Assembly (NCBI RefSeq): GCF_001522545.3
Contig: NC_031791.1
Location: 4,193,276 to 4,257,275, forward strand
DNA: 64,000 nucleotides
Reading direction: 5' to 3'
Source: Parus major
Taxonomy: Eukaryota > Chordata > Aves > Passeriformes > Paridae
The notes under the pieces were generated by a model that saw nothing but the letters and a program-made list of their open reading frames with translations, was not told the origin of the DNA and did no database searches. Made by a program: the position numbers and the translations under genes. Positions 47,901-61,038 of the stretch are shown piece by piece; position 1 is the stretch's first letter; the number at the start of each line of letters is the position of its first letter.

Positions 47901-49979
47901 CTGGAGAACCTATGCCAGCACATCTGTCAAGAGCTGAAGTTTGAGTTCTCTGCTGGAGATTTGAGCATAGCAATTGGATTTCACTTTAACAGGAACCACT
48001 TCTGTCCTTGCAGAGAGAGAAAGGCTTCACTCAGTTGTTCTAGAACACAACAGCAAGAATGAACAGAAAATTCCTTTTTTCTCAAGGTATTGACAAGGTC
48101 AAATATTTATTTCTTCCACTCCCAAAAGGCCTTATCTCATATTCCCTTCTACTTACGTTAGCTACAGATTTGACTGGGATTTAGTTTTTATTTCACATGC
48201 TCACCCTCCCCATTACCTATGTCTCCCAAGACAAAAAAGCTTCAAGAATGAGAGTTTCTAGGCAGTCTATGATTTTTTCTCTGTCTCTATAGAAATTATA
48301 TACTGAAACACATAATAAAGTGAAATTTTTCTTCTCTCAGAAGAAGTTTAATGTCATTAACACAAATTCTTCACAGAGCAGTAAGGAATAACAAAGGAAA
48401 TCCTATTTGTAATAAAATGAAAGTGTAATTCAGGAAAAAAAAATGCTCAGAAGTGCCGACCTCAGATGGGGAACTACGATACACCATCCCCCAAGTTCTT
48501 TGCAGTAGGGGAAATGTCTGAAACATCCATCTCTAAGTAGTACTGTTAGACACAGGGCATTTATTTCAGGTTTCCAGTAACAGTTCTGTCAGACTCTGCA
48601 AGATCTCCCTCTCCAGATTATCTTCAAACATATCTGAGTGAAAGGGCAAACAGAAATTTGAAAGAGATGATTGATTCCTTTGTGGGGGATAGAGTTACCC
48701 ACTGAGACAGGAACATATATGAATTCTGATTTGCAATCATTTCCACTATTTATGAGGTCACAGGACATGCTCCTGCTGAGCTCAATTTAGCAAGAGCTTT
48801 AGCAAGATCAATGCAGAGGGTATTACAATCACATTGACTTGGTGATGTCCAAACTACAACAAATTCATATCTCAAAACTATAAATAGACTGAAAGCTAAA
48901 CATATTTCTGTACACAACCAGATTAAAAAGCTAAGATGCAAATAGAAATTAAACAATGGCCTTAAAGGTGTCATTAATTATAAATTTAAAAAATAATAAT
49001 TAAGGGATGCAGGTCATGCACTGAGGCATACTGAAGCCAACACCAACTTCAGGTTGTCATGAAATGCCTCAGTTTAAAACAAACACAAAAAAATTCCACC
49101 AAGCAGCAACAAAAAAACCCACCTCTCCTTTCTGTCACAGAAAGAAACATTTCAACCATCACCACCCATTTGTCCCTGCACTGAGCACCATCCCACTGAA
49201 CAGCCTGCACGGGATTTGAATTCCAGTCTCCTTTCTTCTTATGAGGATTGTCTAATGATCACTGCAAACAGGACAAAGTCCAGGGCTATACATACAGAAT
49301 GTTCTGGAAGATTTTTTTCACTTTAGATTATGTATATCTGCACAAGCTGAAGCAAATATACACAAATATTTCATCCCCTTCCTTTTAATTCATCTTTTTT
49401 TATTATCCTTTAACTGATGCTTTATGTAAATTAATACATTTAATGTTCTTCTTTCACCTTTACAGGGATTTAAAATTTGCTGTTTCCTAACTCTAACAAT
49501 ATAGTATTTGAAAGATCTTTAATATGTTGTACATTTCTCTATTTTCTTGTCTGGGAAACGTCCTTAGCTCTTCATATCCCAGACTTTGGCAGGAACTTGT
49601 CCTTAGAAACAGCGACAGCAGTGGAAAAGGAATCAAAATATTTCACCTAGTTATGTTGGCTTATTCCTTTCTTCAGTGTAGTCTTTGGTTTCAATACACT
49701 TAAGTATATTTTATTGGTGTTTGTGATGTGCATTTTAACAGAACTGTGAAAGGTGCTGCAGACAAAGTTGAGAACTATTTCTTTTTCTTCCTGGAAAACC
49801 AGCCTATAGGAAAAAACCCACTCAGTAATTCAGTTTATCCCTACGTATAAAATAACAGAAGTTGAGGTGCCTGTGCTGTTATTATTTTTTTCCTGATGTT
49901 TTTGACACCAGTGTGCTGAGCTTTATGGCATTCACCGTTTCAGCACTGGTGAGTTCCCACTAGGTATAGTCGCAATACT
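44991..49979. other. Non-coding sequence
   Basis: No gene is recognised. Plus frames at 45328-45657 and 46164-46493 (about 109 codons each) have mixed compositions but no domain or splice support. The first may be a decayed repeat, since it contains a CR1-like TTAGACATGTTTTTGAGG phrase. Confidence 0.4.
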
Positions 49980-50350
49980 CCTTAATATTTTCATTTTGAT
50001 GTAATTTGTGGCCCCAGCTTTTAAATATCCGCTCTGTAATAATGTTTAATTTCAGGGGTCACTCCGCCAAGGAGTATATTAAAGCCCATAAAACTCATTT
50101 CCAAAGCTCAAATATCAAACTGTGATCAGGTTAGGAGGGCAGCATCTGTGAATATTTCATCTTTTATCATGCTGATAATAAGGAGATGACAGAGGCACAT
50201 TATTACAATGAGAGAATTGCTCATTTCAGCCCTGGCTGCTGGAAGCTGGGGTCTGCAGTGTGCATTACTCAATAAAATCAATTCTTATATGAAAAGCAAG
50301 TTTACTGAGCCACCACTGTGTCTTATTTGATTGTAATGAATAATATATGG
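49980..50350. promoter_or_regulatory. Candidate conserved non-coding element (best in window)
   Basis: About 370 bases of non-repetitive sequence with even composition hold many dense motif cores. These include TAATATTTTCATTTTGATG, ACTCCGCCAAGG, CCCATAAAACTCA (HOX/CDX-like), GCTGATAATAAGGAGA (GATA-like), ATTACAATGAGAG (SOX-like) and GATTGTAATGAATAAT. Two CpGs survive in an AT-rich surround. This is how deeply conserved vertebrate enhancers look. No ORF crosses it. Conservation could not be tested here. Confidence 0.35.
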
Positions 50351-52120
50351 ACCCAAGAGCTTGCTCATCTGGTAGGGAGAGGGAAAGGAAAAGGCTTGAG
50401 TTTGAAGGGGCATTTCAGTATAGACAATAATTTATCAAAATTGTATTTTATTGTTCAGAAGCAATGTTATGGGACCAAAGTCTGTTAGACTTATAATTCT
50501 GAAAATAAATCTTAAAGTTCCACTAGCACAAAGAAGGATATTAGCTAACATTGAACAGTGTAAAACAATTTCTATCTTGCATTTATTTATGCTCAGCAGA
50601 TAAAGACCAACTAGCATGACAGTTTAAGGTTTACACAATTTCTGCTGCAATTCTTGTACTTTCACCTTTTTTTTTGGGCCACATTTCATACTGCTCTCTA
50701 CCTAAAGAAGGTAAAAAAAACCTTCTCTATTTTATCATTTTTAAGATGGTAAACACACCTGTATGAAAAAGTAATACATCATACCTATTTTGAGAGGGAC
50801 ATAGGAAAAAAGGCTGACATTTTCTTTTCTCTTGGATCATAATCTATTATTTCTTTTGCTTAAATATATTTATACCATTTGAAAACAGCTTACTAAGAAC
50901 AGAAATATGGATTATTTCACAGACTAACACATATATTTTGTCCAAATTTGGTAATTTTAGCTGTTGGCACTGTCCATCTCTCCTGAGCCTGTTTTATTCA
51001 AACATTTGTTTCATGACTAAATGTCAGATTGGATCAGCTTCCTATCTTTTCAGCTCTGAACATAAAATAAAATAAATAACTTCCCCCAAATATGAAATGC
51101 TGCAAAGAAAAATTTCAAAAAACTATTAAACTATCAAATCCCAAGAAGTTTTATGGATATTTAAACATAAAACTCTCTATATATTCTCTTTAATCTTAAA
51201 TACAAATATTCTGTTAATGCCACCATGAGCATTTCCTGTTAGTTCTTCTTTTAAAATACGATAATAATATAATAAAATATAATTTATAATAAAATATATT
51301 TTTAAAACTACTTTACAGTCAAGTTTTTTTCTTACACACTTAAATTTTCAAATCACAGGAACCAAACCTATCTTTTACATCACTGAGTGCCAGAAGTGCA
51401 GTATCCAATGCTAGATTTACAAAAGTAGATCATTTGGAAGCTTTTTTCATAGCAGCATCTCTAGTAAAATGTTCACATGCTTCTTATTTATTCAGCCCTT
51501 GTCCAGCTATTTTAAATAAGGCAAATATCTTCTGGATTCCCAGTTCCCACACTCTGCAAATACAACAGAGTTACCTCTGCCACACTTGCACATCACCCTC
51601 GAGTGCAAGTCAAGAACTGGATCTATGGAATAAGGATTTTCCAGGCAATTTTTGGTTTTCAGGAAATGTTAAAAGTCATGATGTTACCTCTTTCTTCTTT
51701 CTTTTTTCCCTTCTATTTTTAAAAGCATCTCAGCACTAAACCTTTATATTCCCACTACAGGTGAGACCTGTTTTGAACTGCAGCTTTAAATCAATGCCCT
51801 GTAGGAAAATGAGTCTCAGTATAACCACTTATTTATTATTAGCAACAATATTAAACAGGGCCATTTCTTTTCAGAATTCTGAGAACAAATAGCCATCATT
51901 ACAAAAATATGACTTTAAATTGTCATTATTACCATGCTGTGATAATGACCTATCATTTTGGCACTTGTAATCCAAGTTGTGTTTCCTCCAATCCCTTGCT
52001 GTAAAACATATTTAACTCATTTACATATAAATATTTATTCTGCCTGCCTTCATTTCTTCCCCTTTGCTTACACACTACCAAGTTCAGTAGAGATAATGGG
52101 GGAGGTTTATTAATTTTAAA
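50351..52120. other. AT-rich non-coding sequence
   Basis: A (TAATAA)-like patch lies at about 51262-51300. Nothing else is recognisable. Confidence 0.5.
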
Positions 52121-52147
52121 ATTATTATTATTATCATCATCATCATA
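52121..52147. repeat. (ATT)n-(ATC)n compound microsatellite
   Basis: About five ATT units are followed directly by about five ATC units. Confidence 0.88.
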
Positions 52148-52875
52148 TTTTAAAACTCTCTCCCCATGTTTTATTTTAGGGGTGAAATTGAGGCAAACTG
52201 AAACAACATTCCGAAGTCCAACCTCCCTGTTCAGGCAGGCTCATCCAAGAATAAATTCCTTACCATTTTGCTCCTGTTCTTTGAATTCTCCCCTAAAAAG
52301 TGTAATCGTAGTGACCCCCATTTATGATCAAAATGAAAAAATATAAAAATAATAAAAAGGTAGCTTCGCATTGATTCAATTTCAAAAACTTGACCTACAG
52401 AATAGCATAATTGGCCATTTGGAATTTTATTCTTATTTTTACCTTTTAATACAGCACAGAAAGACTCATTATTAATGCTCAAAGCAGCACTTACTAGAGA
52501 GTATATAACCTTAAATACTTAATTAAAAAGTTCTATTTCCATTTACAGAAGGTATTAGTGTAGTCAGTAACTTTTAAAGGGCTTGTTAATGGTTCATTTA
52601 TCATCAAAATAAAGTAATACTAGAAGATGTGTTTTATTAATTTAAGAGAAGAAATGCACTTATTCAGCTGTAACAGCCAACTTGTAAGTGATATTTGCTT
52701 CTTAAAGTAAATTTCTGATATTCAGTGGTTGTAACAGTCCTACTAATGGAATAATAACTAGGTGAATGCCATTAGCACACCTGGGATGAGAGGATGCTCA
52801 TCTGTCGAGGTTTAGGAATGTTTTTCTCCAAAGGGCACTGAAACCCTGCCCTGCTCACTCACTTCTCTGGCTCCT
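52148..52875. other. AT-rich non-coding sequence
   Basis: Nothing recognisable is present before the LTR pair. Confidence 0.5.
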
Positions 52876-53300
52876 TGATGCCTTAAGGTTTTAGCTTTTA
52901 TATTTTTCAGAGCCTGTGTTAGTGTAGGACTCTGAACTCCACACAGAGTGTTAGTTAACTCTCTTCATATTGTGGTCAGACAAAACAAATCCACCAGGCC
53001 TGAGAACCAAGGACACTCTCTGCCTCAGCCCTCAAAAAATACAAACAAAATTGAACTGGGGAGGGGGGAGCAAACTGGGGATATCTGACTTCATTACATG
53101 AAGCTGTAATTGGAGAATTAACTCCTGATACACAAATAAACCAAACTTATATCTGTCTGAAAAGTTCCTGACCATCTTGGGTGTAGCCTCTGGAGGTCTT
53201 GGTTGCCCAAGGTGAATCTATTGAAGGACTTTAATAAATACCCACTTTATTCTCTTAATCTTGTCTAGCCTCTGTTCTAGGCAGCCACTCCAAGGCATCA
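52876..53300 (+). mobile_element. Solo LTR, copy 4 (old) of the TGATGCC/GGCATCA family
   Basis: This 425-base copy has perfect family termini, TGATGCCTTAAGG and CCAAGGCATCA, but a body much more diverged than copies 1 to 3. It still aligns through CTCCACACAGAGTG, TGACTTCATTAC and the segment before the poly(A) signal, AATAAA (53233-53238). The octamer has decayed to ATACACAAAT and the TATA region to CTTATATCTG. No intact target duplication remains. The family was therefore active in at least two periods, or this is an older subfamily. Confidence 0.78.
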
Positions 53301-53313
53301 CCATCCTCCTTGC

Positions 53314-53726
53314 TGTGGTGGATTGGGGAGGAGAATTGGAGGCACCAAAGGTAAAGATCACAGGGTGAGAGAAGAACAATTTACTGGAAACAGCAGTGAG
53401 GTAAGAAAACAAACAGTAGCAGCCTCAGTATTAATAACAGAAGTGTACAAAGGAGACAGAGTGATCCATAGGTACAATCCTCACCATGGAGCTCAGCCAA
53501 CCACTGCCATGCCACCCTAACTGAGACAAATTCCCAGAAAAGGATGTGATGTGGTACAGAATAACCTCCAGGTCATGGCCATCCCTGCTCCTGGTTACTG
53601 CAGAAATGAACCCTGCCTTGGACAGAAGCAGCAGACCACAGCACTGATGACAAAGCAGAAGTTGCAACCATGTAAAAAGTTCATGGAGAGTTATAGAGTG
53701 TGAATTCTTAAATAAAACCAAGAACA
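53314..53726 (-). mobile_element. ERVL-like LTR (avian type), probably solo
   Basis: Read on the minus strand, the sequence has an avian ERVL-type LTR look: GGCCATGACCTGGAGG, TTATTCTGTACCACATC, GGCTGAGCTCCATGG, then AGTAAATTGTTCTTCTCTC (a degraded poly(A) signal), TGTGATCTTTACC and GCCTCCAATTCTCC, ending CCACCACA. Minus-strand termini TGTTCTTGG...CCACA would place the element at 53314-53726. Flanks CCTTGC and CCTTAA could be a decayed target duplication. The left boundary is well placed; the right boundary is less certain. No retroviral frames are present. Confidence 0.6.
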
Positions 53727-54814
53727 CCTTAAAAGCCAGCTTGCAAGTACTCTGTTTAATTTAGACTGAAACAGACAGAATTAATTTTACAGATATGTGT
53801 GTATGTGAAAATCCCACTCCTTGAGTTTTATCCCAATTAGTCTTCATAGTATGAAATTGCATTCACTTCCTTAAAATACATGTATATTTTGCACACTTAA
53901 TTTTTAAACTAAAGGACCCCAGCTCACAGCAAAGAGAAGGGTAAACCAGCCCTGGAGATAAGGACTTTGCTTCTTGGAATCTCATGCAAAGGGAATATTA
54001 ATATTAAAATAATCTTATGCAAAGGATAAAAGAGAACCCTGGACAAGCAAGAGAATTACAGCCCCATAGCCCCTCCCTCTGTCTTCCACCCTCCCACTGT
54101 CTGGTGTCACAGATGAGTAACTGCAGTGGGATTGGCTCCAGGAGATATCCACAGAGGAACACAGAGCTCTGGATGTGGGTACCTGACACAAGAGGTGCAG
54201 GGCAAATAGTGATGGCTGTTACAGGGCACTGAAAACTAGCTATCAACATTTGTTATTGCAATTTTGCATTCTTACACATTTGCTAAAGCTTGGGCCAAAG
54301 GTCACACTCCTTACAGAATATGAGGTTTCTTTCTGTTCATTAATTATCACCTATACAGGCATTAAAAAGTACAGTGCAGAAAAAAGAGATGTAGAGTTAC
54401 AGATAGATAGTTTTTACCTCTTGTACTGGCTTAGATTTGCTAATTTGAGTTTTTCAGCTAATGCACTAAATAATGTGGTGGGTTTCAGTTTTAGCTAAAA
54501 TCACTATTCATTTTTTGTTGTGAGATATGGATTAGGAGAAGGGTAAAACAGGTTTAAAATTTAAAAGGAATCAAGAAAGTTTATTAATAGGATTATAAGA
54601 ATAATAAACCAGGATAAAACCTCTAGAAACTTTTTCTCCCCTGAAACAAAAATCTTCTAGGCAAGAGGAATTCATTCTGCACACGTTAGAGACGTGTCAT
54701 TTTTGAAAGGGTGGGGAGAGGTAAAGGACAAAAAAAGAAACCCCAGCCCAAAACCAAACCAACAAAGGAAAAAAAAGCCCAAACAAAACCCAGAACACCA
54801 CAATGCTCATCTTG
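53727..54814. other. Non-coding sequence
   Basis: Nothing recognisable is present. An A-rich patch lies at about 54735-54795. Confidence 0.5.
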
Positions 54815-55110
54815 GATGCATTATTTGCATTTCCCCTAATACATACAAGCTGCTGTAGAATAGCTAGGTGTTATTATTCATTACAATTTCCTATTGCACT
54901 GTGATAAATGGCACTCAGAGGATGCTTATTACAGTCATTTAAGTAAGAGGTGATTTACCTTAAATAGGTTGTTTCATAGAGCTATGCCTATACAGGCCTG
55001 TCACTGCTGTTCCTGTTAGTGCTGGAATAACTAGATTTTAACTGAATGATGACTGCCCTGTGTATGTATCACACTGTATCCTATTTATTGTATCTTGCAA
55101 AATAAAACTG
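54815..55110. promoter_or_regulatory. Candidate conserved non-coding element
   Basis: This unique stretch carries octamer ATTTGCAT (54823-54830), GGTGTTATTATTCATTACAATTTCC, GTGATAAATGGCACTC, AAGTAAGAGGTGATTTACC and repeated TTTATTG. It has homeobox, POU and SOX-like cores and no repeat character, and lies between A-rich low-complexity and ordinary sequence. The call is by texture only. Confidence 0.3.
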
Positions 55111-58100
55111 TGCTAATTCTACATGCTGTTGAGCTAGAATCTTTTCATTCTGTTTAGAGATTTTCCCCTTTTTTAGTGCCACGTTTAACAGAGGTTTTTG
55201 TTTAAAAGGCAACCATCACTCTCTAGTGACAATATTAGGGAAGACAATCTGCAGGATGTACCAGTCAGTTTCCCATGTATCAAAAGAAGGTTTCTTCCAC
55301 CTACATATTTTATAATTTGGTACCTTATTTATGCACAAATTCACAGTACTGTCCAGATAGAACAAGGGTTTGGGCAAACACCTGACAGGAGCAGGCTTAA
55401 TTCTTCTTTGGGACTTCATCTTCTCTTCCCTGCTGTCACAGAATTACAGATATTAAGAGCAGGTATAAGGACATTCCCCTTCAGTTCATATCCATATGAC
55501 AGACATTTAAGCCTACAAATAGTCTGAATACAATCAATGTAGGTCACTGTTTTGAAAGCACAAGTTTAAATTTGAGAAGATAATCTAGTGAGCAAGCAAA
55601 ACACAATTTCATATTTTCAGTGAAAAATGAATGGAAGGTAAGAATAAAAAAAGTAAAAAAGAAAATTAATTCTCCTTTTAAACAAAGAAAGTGCTGCATA
55701 ACTTTCTTCAACCTGTTCCTAGAATTCTTAAAAAAAAACTTAAAGTAGAAACATTTCATCAATGATCACAGATTTAAATTCTCAATGCTGCTTTTCCACC
55801 ACAGGTAGCAGAACTTTTCTCAGATTCAAGAATTTCTTATTGTTGTTCCTTTCTGAGGATTAGCATTATTATTTTACAAATATACAGAAGCATTTGCACT
55901 ATACATGACCTATATAGTTTTGAAAATGAAAGAGTTTCTTTAATGCACTTCTTACAATACTGAGAGCAAATCTCACACAGCTGAATTTTGCCTGATTGCA
56001 CAACCAGAAGAATACAGTTTAAGCAGGATACAGGAAGGTTACAATTTCATTATGCATTACTAGCAACTCAATAACATTTTTCAGTTTGTTTTGTTTAAAA
56101 GTAAAAAGCCCAAAAGTGAAAACGCAGAGCAAATAACATGTTAATTTAGAATTCAGGGCTAAAGCAGTACAGACTACCTGAAGTTAAAGATCTTGCTCCA
56201 AGATCTTTATATTGGATTGGGAATTGCATGATGAATTGTTGATTTCTGATGTAAGTAAAGCTGTATTTTTTTCAAATTTTGGCATTCAAATGCAGGTGCC
56301 AATAAGGTTCAGTTCCAGGGCTACTGAAACTGTTTCACAGTACCAGAAGTCCCTGTGCTACTGAATGATGGGTAAAAATAGCTCTTATAATCCCACTGGT
56401 CATCAAAATAAAGCCAGAACACAAAAGTTTTTCTTCTGATCCTGTAGAACAAAAAAATTCTGGAGATAACCAAGAGTAGCACACAACAGAAAAGGTGAAG
56501 CAAAGCTCAACACTTTAAAAAGAAATCTGAGGTAGCTGTTGGCAAAATACAAAATGTTGGTGTTTGTACAAACCACCTGCTCTCAGGACAGTACAAAATC
56601 ATCAGTCTAAATGAGGATGCTAAAATTGTACCATTGAGCTATAAGAATGAAAGTGGTGATAAGTAAGCAATTTTAAATAAAACAGTAAATGTACTTGTTG
56701 ATAACAGGAAATAGTGACCCTTGCATTCACATGCCTTTGGCATTACCCTTGAAATGACTGTCAGAATCTAATCACAGACCCAGTCACAGAAGAATTTTAC
56801 ACCAACTTTGTCCAGCATTTAAAAGGAGTATTTTGAATAGAAAGCACTAGTGAATTAAATTCTAGCTTTCTAACATAAATGGATAATCCAACAGCCAAAA
56901 CATATTCTGATGAGAATACATCAGAATTAAACTTCAACTACTTTTTAAAACAAAGTCTTTTAGATGCTAATGGCCATTGTTTTCTCACTTAGTAAGCAAA
57001 ATTTTGTGCCACAAAAGGTTAGATGATTGCAAAGATTTAATTGAATGTCTAAAAGAAAGGAAAATGTTTCTTAAAAAAGCTAAGATGGACCTCTTACCCC
57101 ATTCCTACAGCAAAACGTCCTGTAACAATAGAGATGTGATTTGCTGAAATTAAAAAGCTATTATGGTGGAATTAGGGCTTCAATATTTTTAACAGCTTAA
57201 ATATGCCTTCCATTTTTAAAGGACATCTGATAACAGATAATTACATTTCATCTTATAGAAACTGAGTTGTTTTCTTAAGGAAAAATACTTTTCTTTTTTT
57301 CCATGAAGGTTAAAAACATAGTCATCATTAGGAGCAGCAACAGGATTTAGGTGCCTACTTCAGCTTAGAGGATAGATATTAGCATATAAATAGCCATTGG
57401 TGCCTGCTTGATTCTACCTATTTTATGTTTCAATGTGGCATCAGAATGCACTTAGCAAGAAACACAGGGGGGCAGTGAGATTTGTGCTCTGAGTTCTGTA
57501 ATATGGTGGTTCTACAGAAGGAGCATCTTTTGCTATTAAAAAAATATCACCTGTTCTTATGTTACTGAGTTTTATGTTTACTGTATAATTTAAAAACTCT
57601 AATTAATCAGTTCTACAGAGCAATATGACACTGGTAGAAGAAGGTGCATTGGTTTGTGCAGCAGAATATGAGAATATGTAAAAGTAGTGCATTTTCTATA
57701 TGATAAATACAATTGTTTATTTACTTTTTATTTACCTGAAATGTGCCTAAAATAATTTCTGCCTTTTTATTAATGAAAAATAATGGAAAAGCAAGTGGTT
57801 ATTGTGGTTATTTCCCTGCCAGCACTACTTTCATGCAATCCATTTCCTCATGGGAGGCAGACAGGGAAGGAGAGCCATGAGCATTTCCCCATCTTCTGTT
57901 TCAGACTGACCTTCAAGATTTACTGCTTTAAAATGTTAATCATCACGAGTGACATTTCTTGTGTCACCGAGCGGACTGCAGCAGCAGAGGGAGAAACATC
58001 CTTTTTAACAACTCTCCTCATAGCCAAGGAGGGGTGACTGAGGGTAGAGCAGAGGTGAGCAGATGCCAAACACACTTGATGCATTCTTATGAGGGAGGTG

Positions 58101-58469
58101 AGGAGCAAAACAAACCTTTCCTGAGCCACAGTGATGCTTTCAGCCTCCTGCTGCTCCAGGAGCCCCAGGCAAGGTGATGTGACCACTCTGCAACCACCCA
58201 GCTCAGAACTGGCACGCTGCTCCTTCCCAATCACCACAAGCAGGTGGGAGGAAATTTGTCTTTGGAGCTGCAACAGGCAATTGCATACAGACAAAAAATT
58301 CCATGACCCAGGAAACGTCATTAATGTGTAGCAGCTTTAGTGACAAACAGCATAAAAATAATATGGTCACTGCAAAAAAGTAACTAATTTCTGATAACAA
58401 ATAGTCTAAAAGCCCTGAAATTTTCAGGGTCCCTCTGTAATCACATGTCATCCAGGATGGAAGAGAGCC
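55111..58469. other. Non-coding sequence
   Basis: No gene or repeat is recognisable. A locally CpG-containing and GC-richer part lies at 57940-58310. Overlapping frames of up to 133 codons there have no domains and lie on both strands. Confidence 0.45.
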
Positions 58470-58751
58470 ATTCTATGATTCTGTGCTCTCCCAGACAACT
58501 GGCAAGAGAACAAGAGGACACAGGATGAGCCAGGGGAGGTTTAAGTTGGACCTTAGGAAGAAGTTCTTCACAGAAAGGGTGATGGGGCATTGGAACAGGC
58601 TGCCCAGGGAGGTGAGGAGTCCCTGGAGGTGTCCAAAACCAGGCTGCATGTGTTCAGTGCCTTGGTATACTTGAAAAGGTTGTGTTAGGTCACAGATCAG
58701 ACTCAATGATCTCAAAGGTATTTTCCAACCCAGCTGATTCTGTGATTCTCT
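58470..58751 (+). mobile_element. CR1 LINE, 5'-truncated 3' end with an extra terminal motif in front
   Basis: The copy shows the standard CR1 3' region: CAGGGGAGGTTTAAGTTGGA, AAGAAGTTCTTCACAGAAAG, GAACAGGCTGCCCAGGGAGG, CCCTGGAGGTGTCC, then CTCAATGATCTC and TTTTCCAACCCAGCTGATTC. It ends in ATTCTGTGATTCT (58737-58749). An isolated ATTCTATGATTCTGTG (58470-58485), itself a CR1 3' terminus, sits directly in front of the body, as if this copy abuts the end of another. Open frames here are repeat shadows. Confidence 0.9.
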
Positions 58752-61038
58752 ATTCACACTCTCCTGGAGAAGCTACTGGCAGCACCTAAAACTCCACCAG
58801 GGTCTGGCATCCAGGCAACTGAATCCAACCATTCATGTCTATGTGTTTTGTTTTGAGAAAGGAAACTTTACAAACACATCATGCTAATCTGATATCTCCC
58901 ATGTCCCAAAATGTTTTTTAAAAGTGGCAACCAGCCAATACTGTGGACAATGCTTTCATGGATGCCATTTCTGAAGATTCTGCTTGCTAATACTAAACCT
59001 TTCTAATCAAAGCTTAGAATCTTCATTGCTCACCTACTTTCCTTCTTCATTTTGGCCTCAGGCCAATATTTTCACTTATTAAACAACAAAACAATTAGGT
59101 GTACAAGGGACAAAGTAAAAAACAATTTCTGGCACCACAAGTACCAATATTTGAAATGCTTGCTGAAGAAGTAAAATAAGAGATTTTTAGATTAGGCTGA
59201 TTAAAATAGTCATTAAAAGTGTTAATGTTTAATTATAAACAAAATATTGGAAGAAATTATATACCAGTGCCATCACTTTCTAAATTACCATCTCACTCTC
59301 AGTTAATCAAGTCAAAGAAAGGTCAAAGACCTCTATCTTCTAACAAACACAATTCTTGATTCATTACATTAGTCAAAAATTTTAGACTGCAAAAATCTGA
59401 TATAACCCTACTATCCTATCTGCATCTTTATAACTTTTAAATATGTTATCTCATCTCCATGACCTTTGCATTACAGTTTATACTGAATAAAGCAGGGCCA
59501 ACACTTTGCAAATTAAACAGAAACCCTAACCAGGCACCCTCCTCCTGCTTAAAAGAGCTGCTGAAAATAATAATTTTTCAAATTAATATCTACTTCTATG
59601 GCTTTTAAGTCACTAAACCAGAAAAAAATATTTTTACAGTAAAGGGAGAAAAATAGAAGGACTCTACAATATATTACTTCTTAAAATAACAGCTCATCAC
59701 CCCCATATTACAGGGGTTAAAAAACATACCAGAAATCTTATCTGCTAAACAGCAGAAGGCTTGTCTGTTATAAATACCAAAATGGTGATGTATTTTTCTT
59801 CAAGAAGCTTTGTGAGCTCATTAACAATGGATTAATTGACATGACATTGGAGACACCACTGTTTTTTCTCTCCCTCCAAATTTTGAGCCTATATCGACAT
59901 GATGAGCAGCAGCACTGTTCCTCTTACCAGATTCCCTTTATCAGCTCCACCCAAAAGAGTTTAAGGGACCAAACTAAAGAACCAACCAGAAACACAATAA
60001 CAATAAGAAAACCAACATCAGATGTCACTTGGATTTCTCTTTCTCAGACAAAGAATATTTCTCATGTATAAATACTCTGCCCTTTCCAAAAATCTATAAT
60101 AATTAATACCGTAACTACTTTCATACAGTTTGCTTAAAAATAGGCCTGGGACTTAGGCAAACATTGACTTTAGGGGTCAGAAGTGTCAAAGTCCCACAAG
60201 AACAAGTGTTGAATGGCAGTATATATTGTGAGTATTACAATGCTTCTAGATGTTTCTAATGCACAGCTTAAACTAACCATGAAGCTAATTCTGCTGCCAG
60301 AATTATGTTGGTTTGTGATCTATCTATAGCCACATAATTAGAGAAGGAAACTGAACAAGGGCACAATAATTCTTTTGCAAGGGAAAGAACACACCCTGAG
60401 AGATGTGCACAGATAGCTGAGGTTTTTTCAGTGCCAGAAGAACTCATGGAGGTATAAACAGGGCAGCCATTGTATGCCAGAAATCATACTCCTCCTAGGT
60501 GAACTGTGTGCTTTTCCTTATTCTAATGAGACAATCTTTGCTTTCATGGGTGAAACAAACAACAGGAGAAGTGTCTTTGATGTGACTCATGCATCTTTAT
60601 TTTTGACTAGAGCAGCTTTGTTGCAGGCCCCCTCTCTTTCATCTCACAGAAAAATCTAACGTCTAACCTGAAAGAATAGGGGATTTTAATAGGCACTCCC
60701 AGTTCATCTGAGTAAGTAAATAAATGGTTCTTCGTTTACTCTCATGCTGATCACTAAAAAACCTCAGTCTGAAGGAGAGCTTTGTTCATTTCCCTTCCTG
60801 AAACAGCTGAGAAACTACAGACGTCACAACTGATTCTATTATGCAGCCATGCACTTTTTGCAAACATAAGCATTTGAAGAAAATAAACCTCAGATCAGGA
60901 AATTTTTTATTCTCATGTGAAGAGTTACCAAAACATCCTCTCAAAACATTTTTTAAAAATATTAGAATATTTGTAGACTGCATCCTCTGTCTGTAAAACC
61001 CTTTGATCCATTCTCCAGCTATAAGCAAAAACACTTAC
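58752..61038. other. AT-rich non-coding sequence
   Basis: No gene or repeat is recognisable. Confidence 0.5.

Noticed and set aside
57080..57135. Acceptor/donor pair defining a 22-nt micro-exon on the minus strand
   Set aside because: Such short bracketed segments are expected by chance in AT-rich DNA, and no flanking exon is visible.
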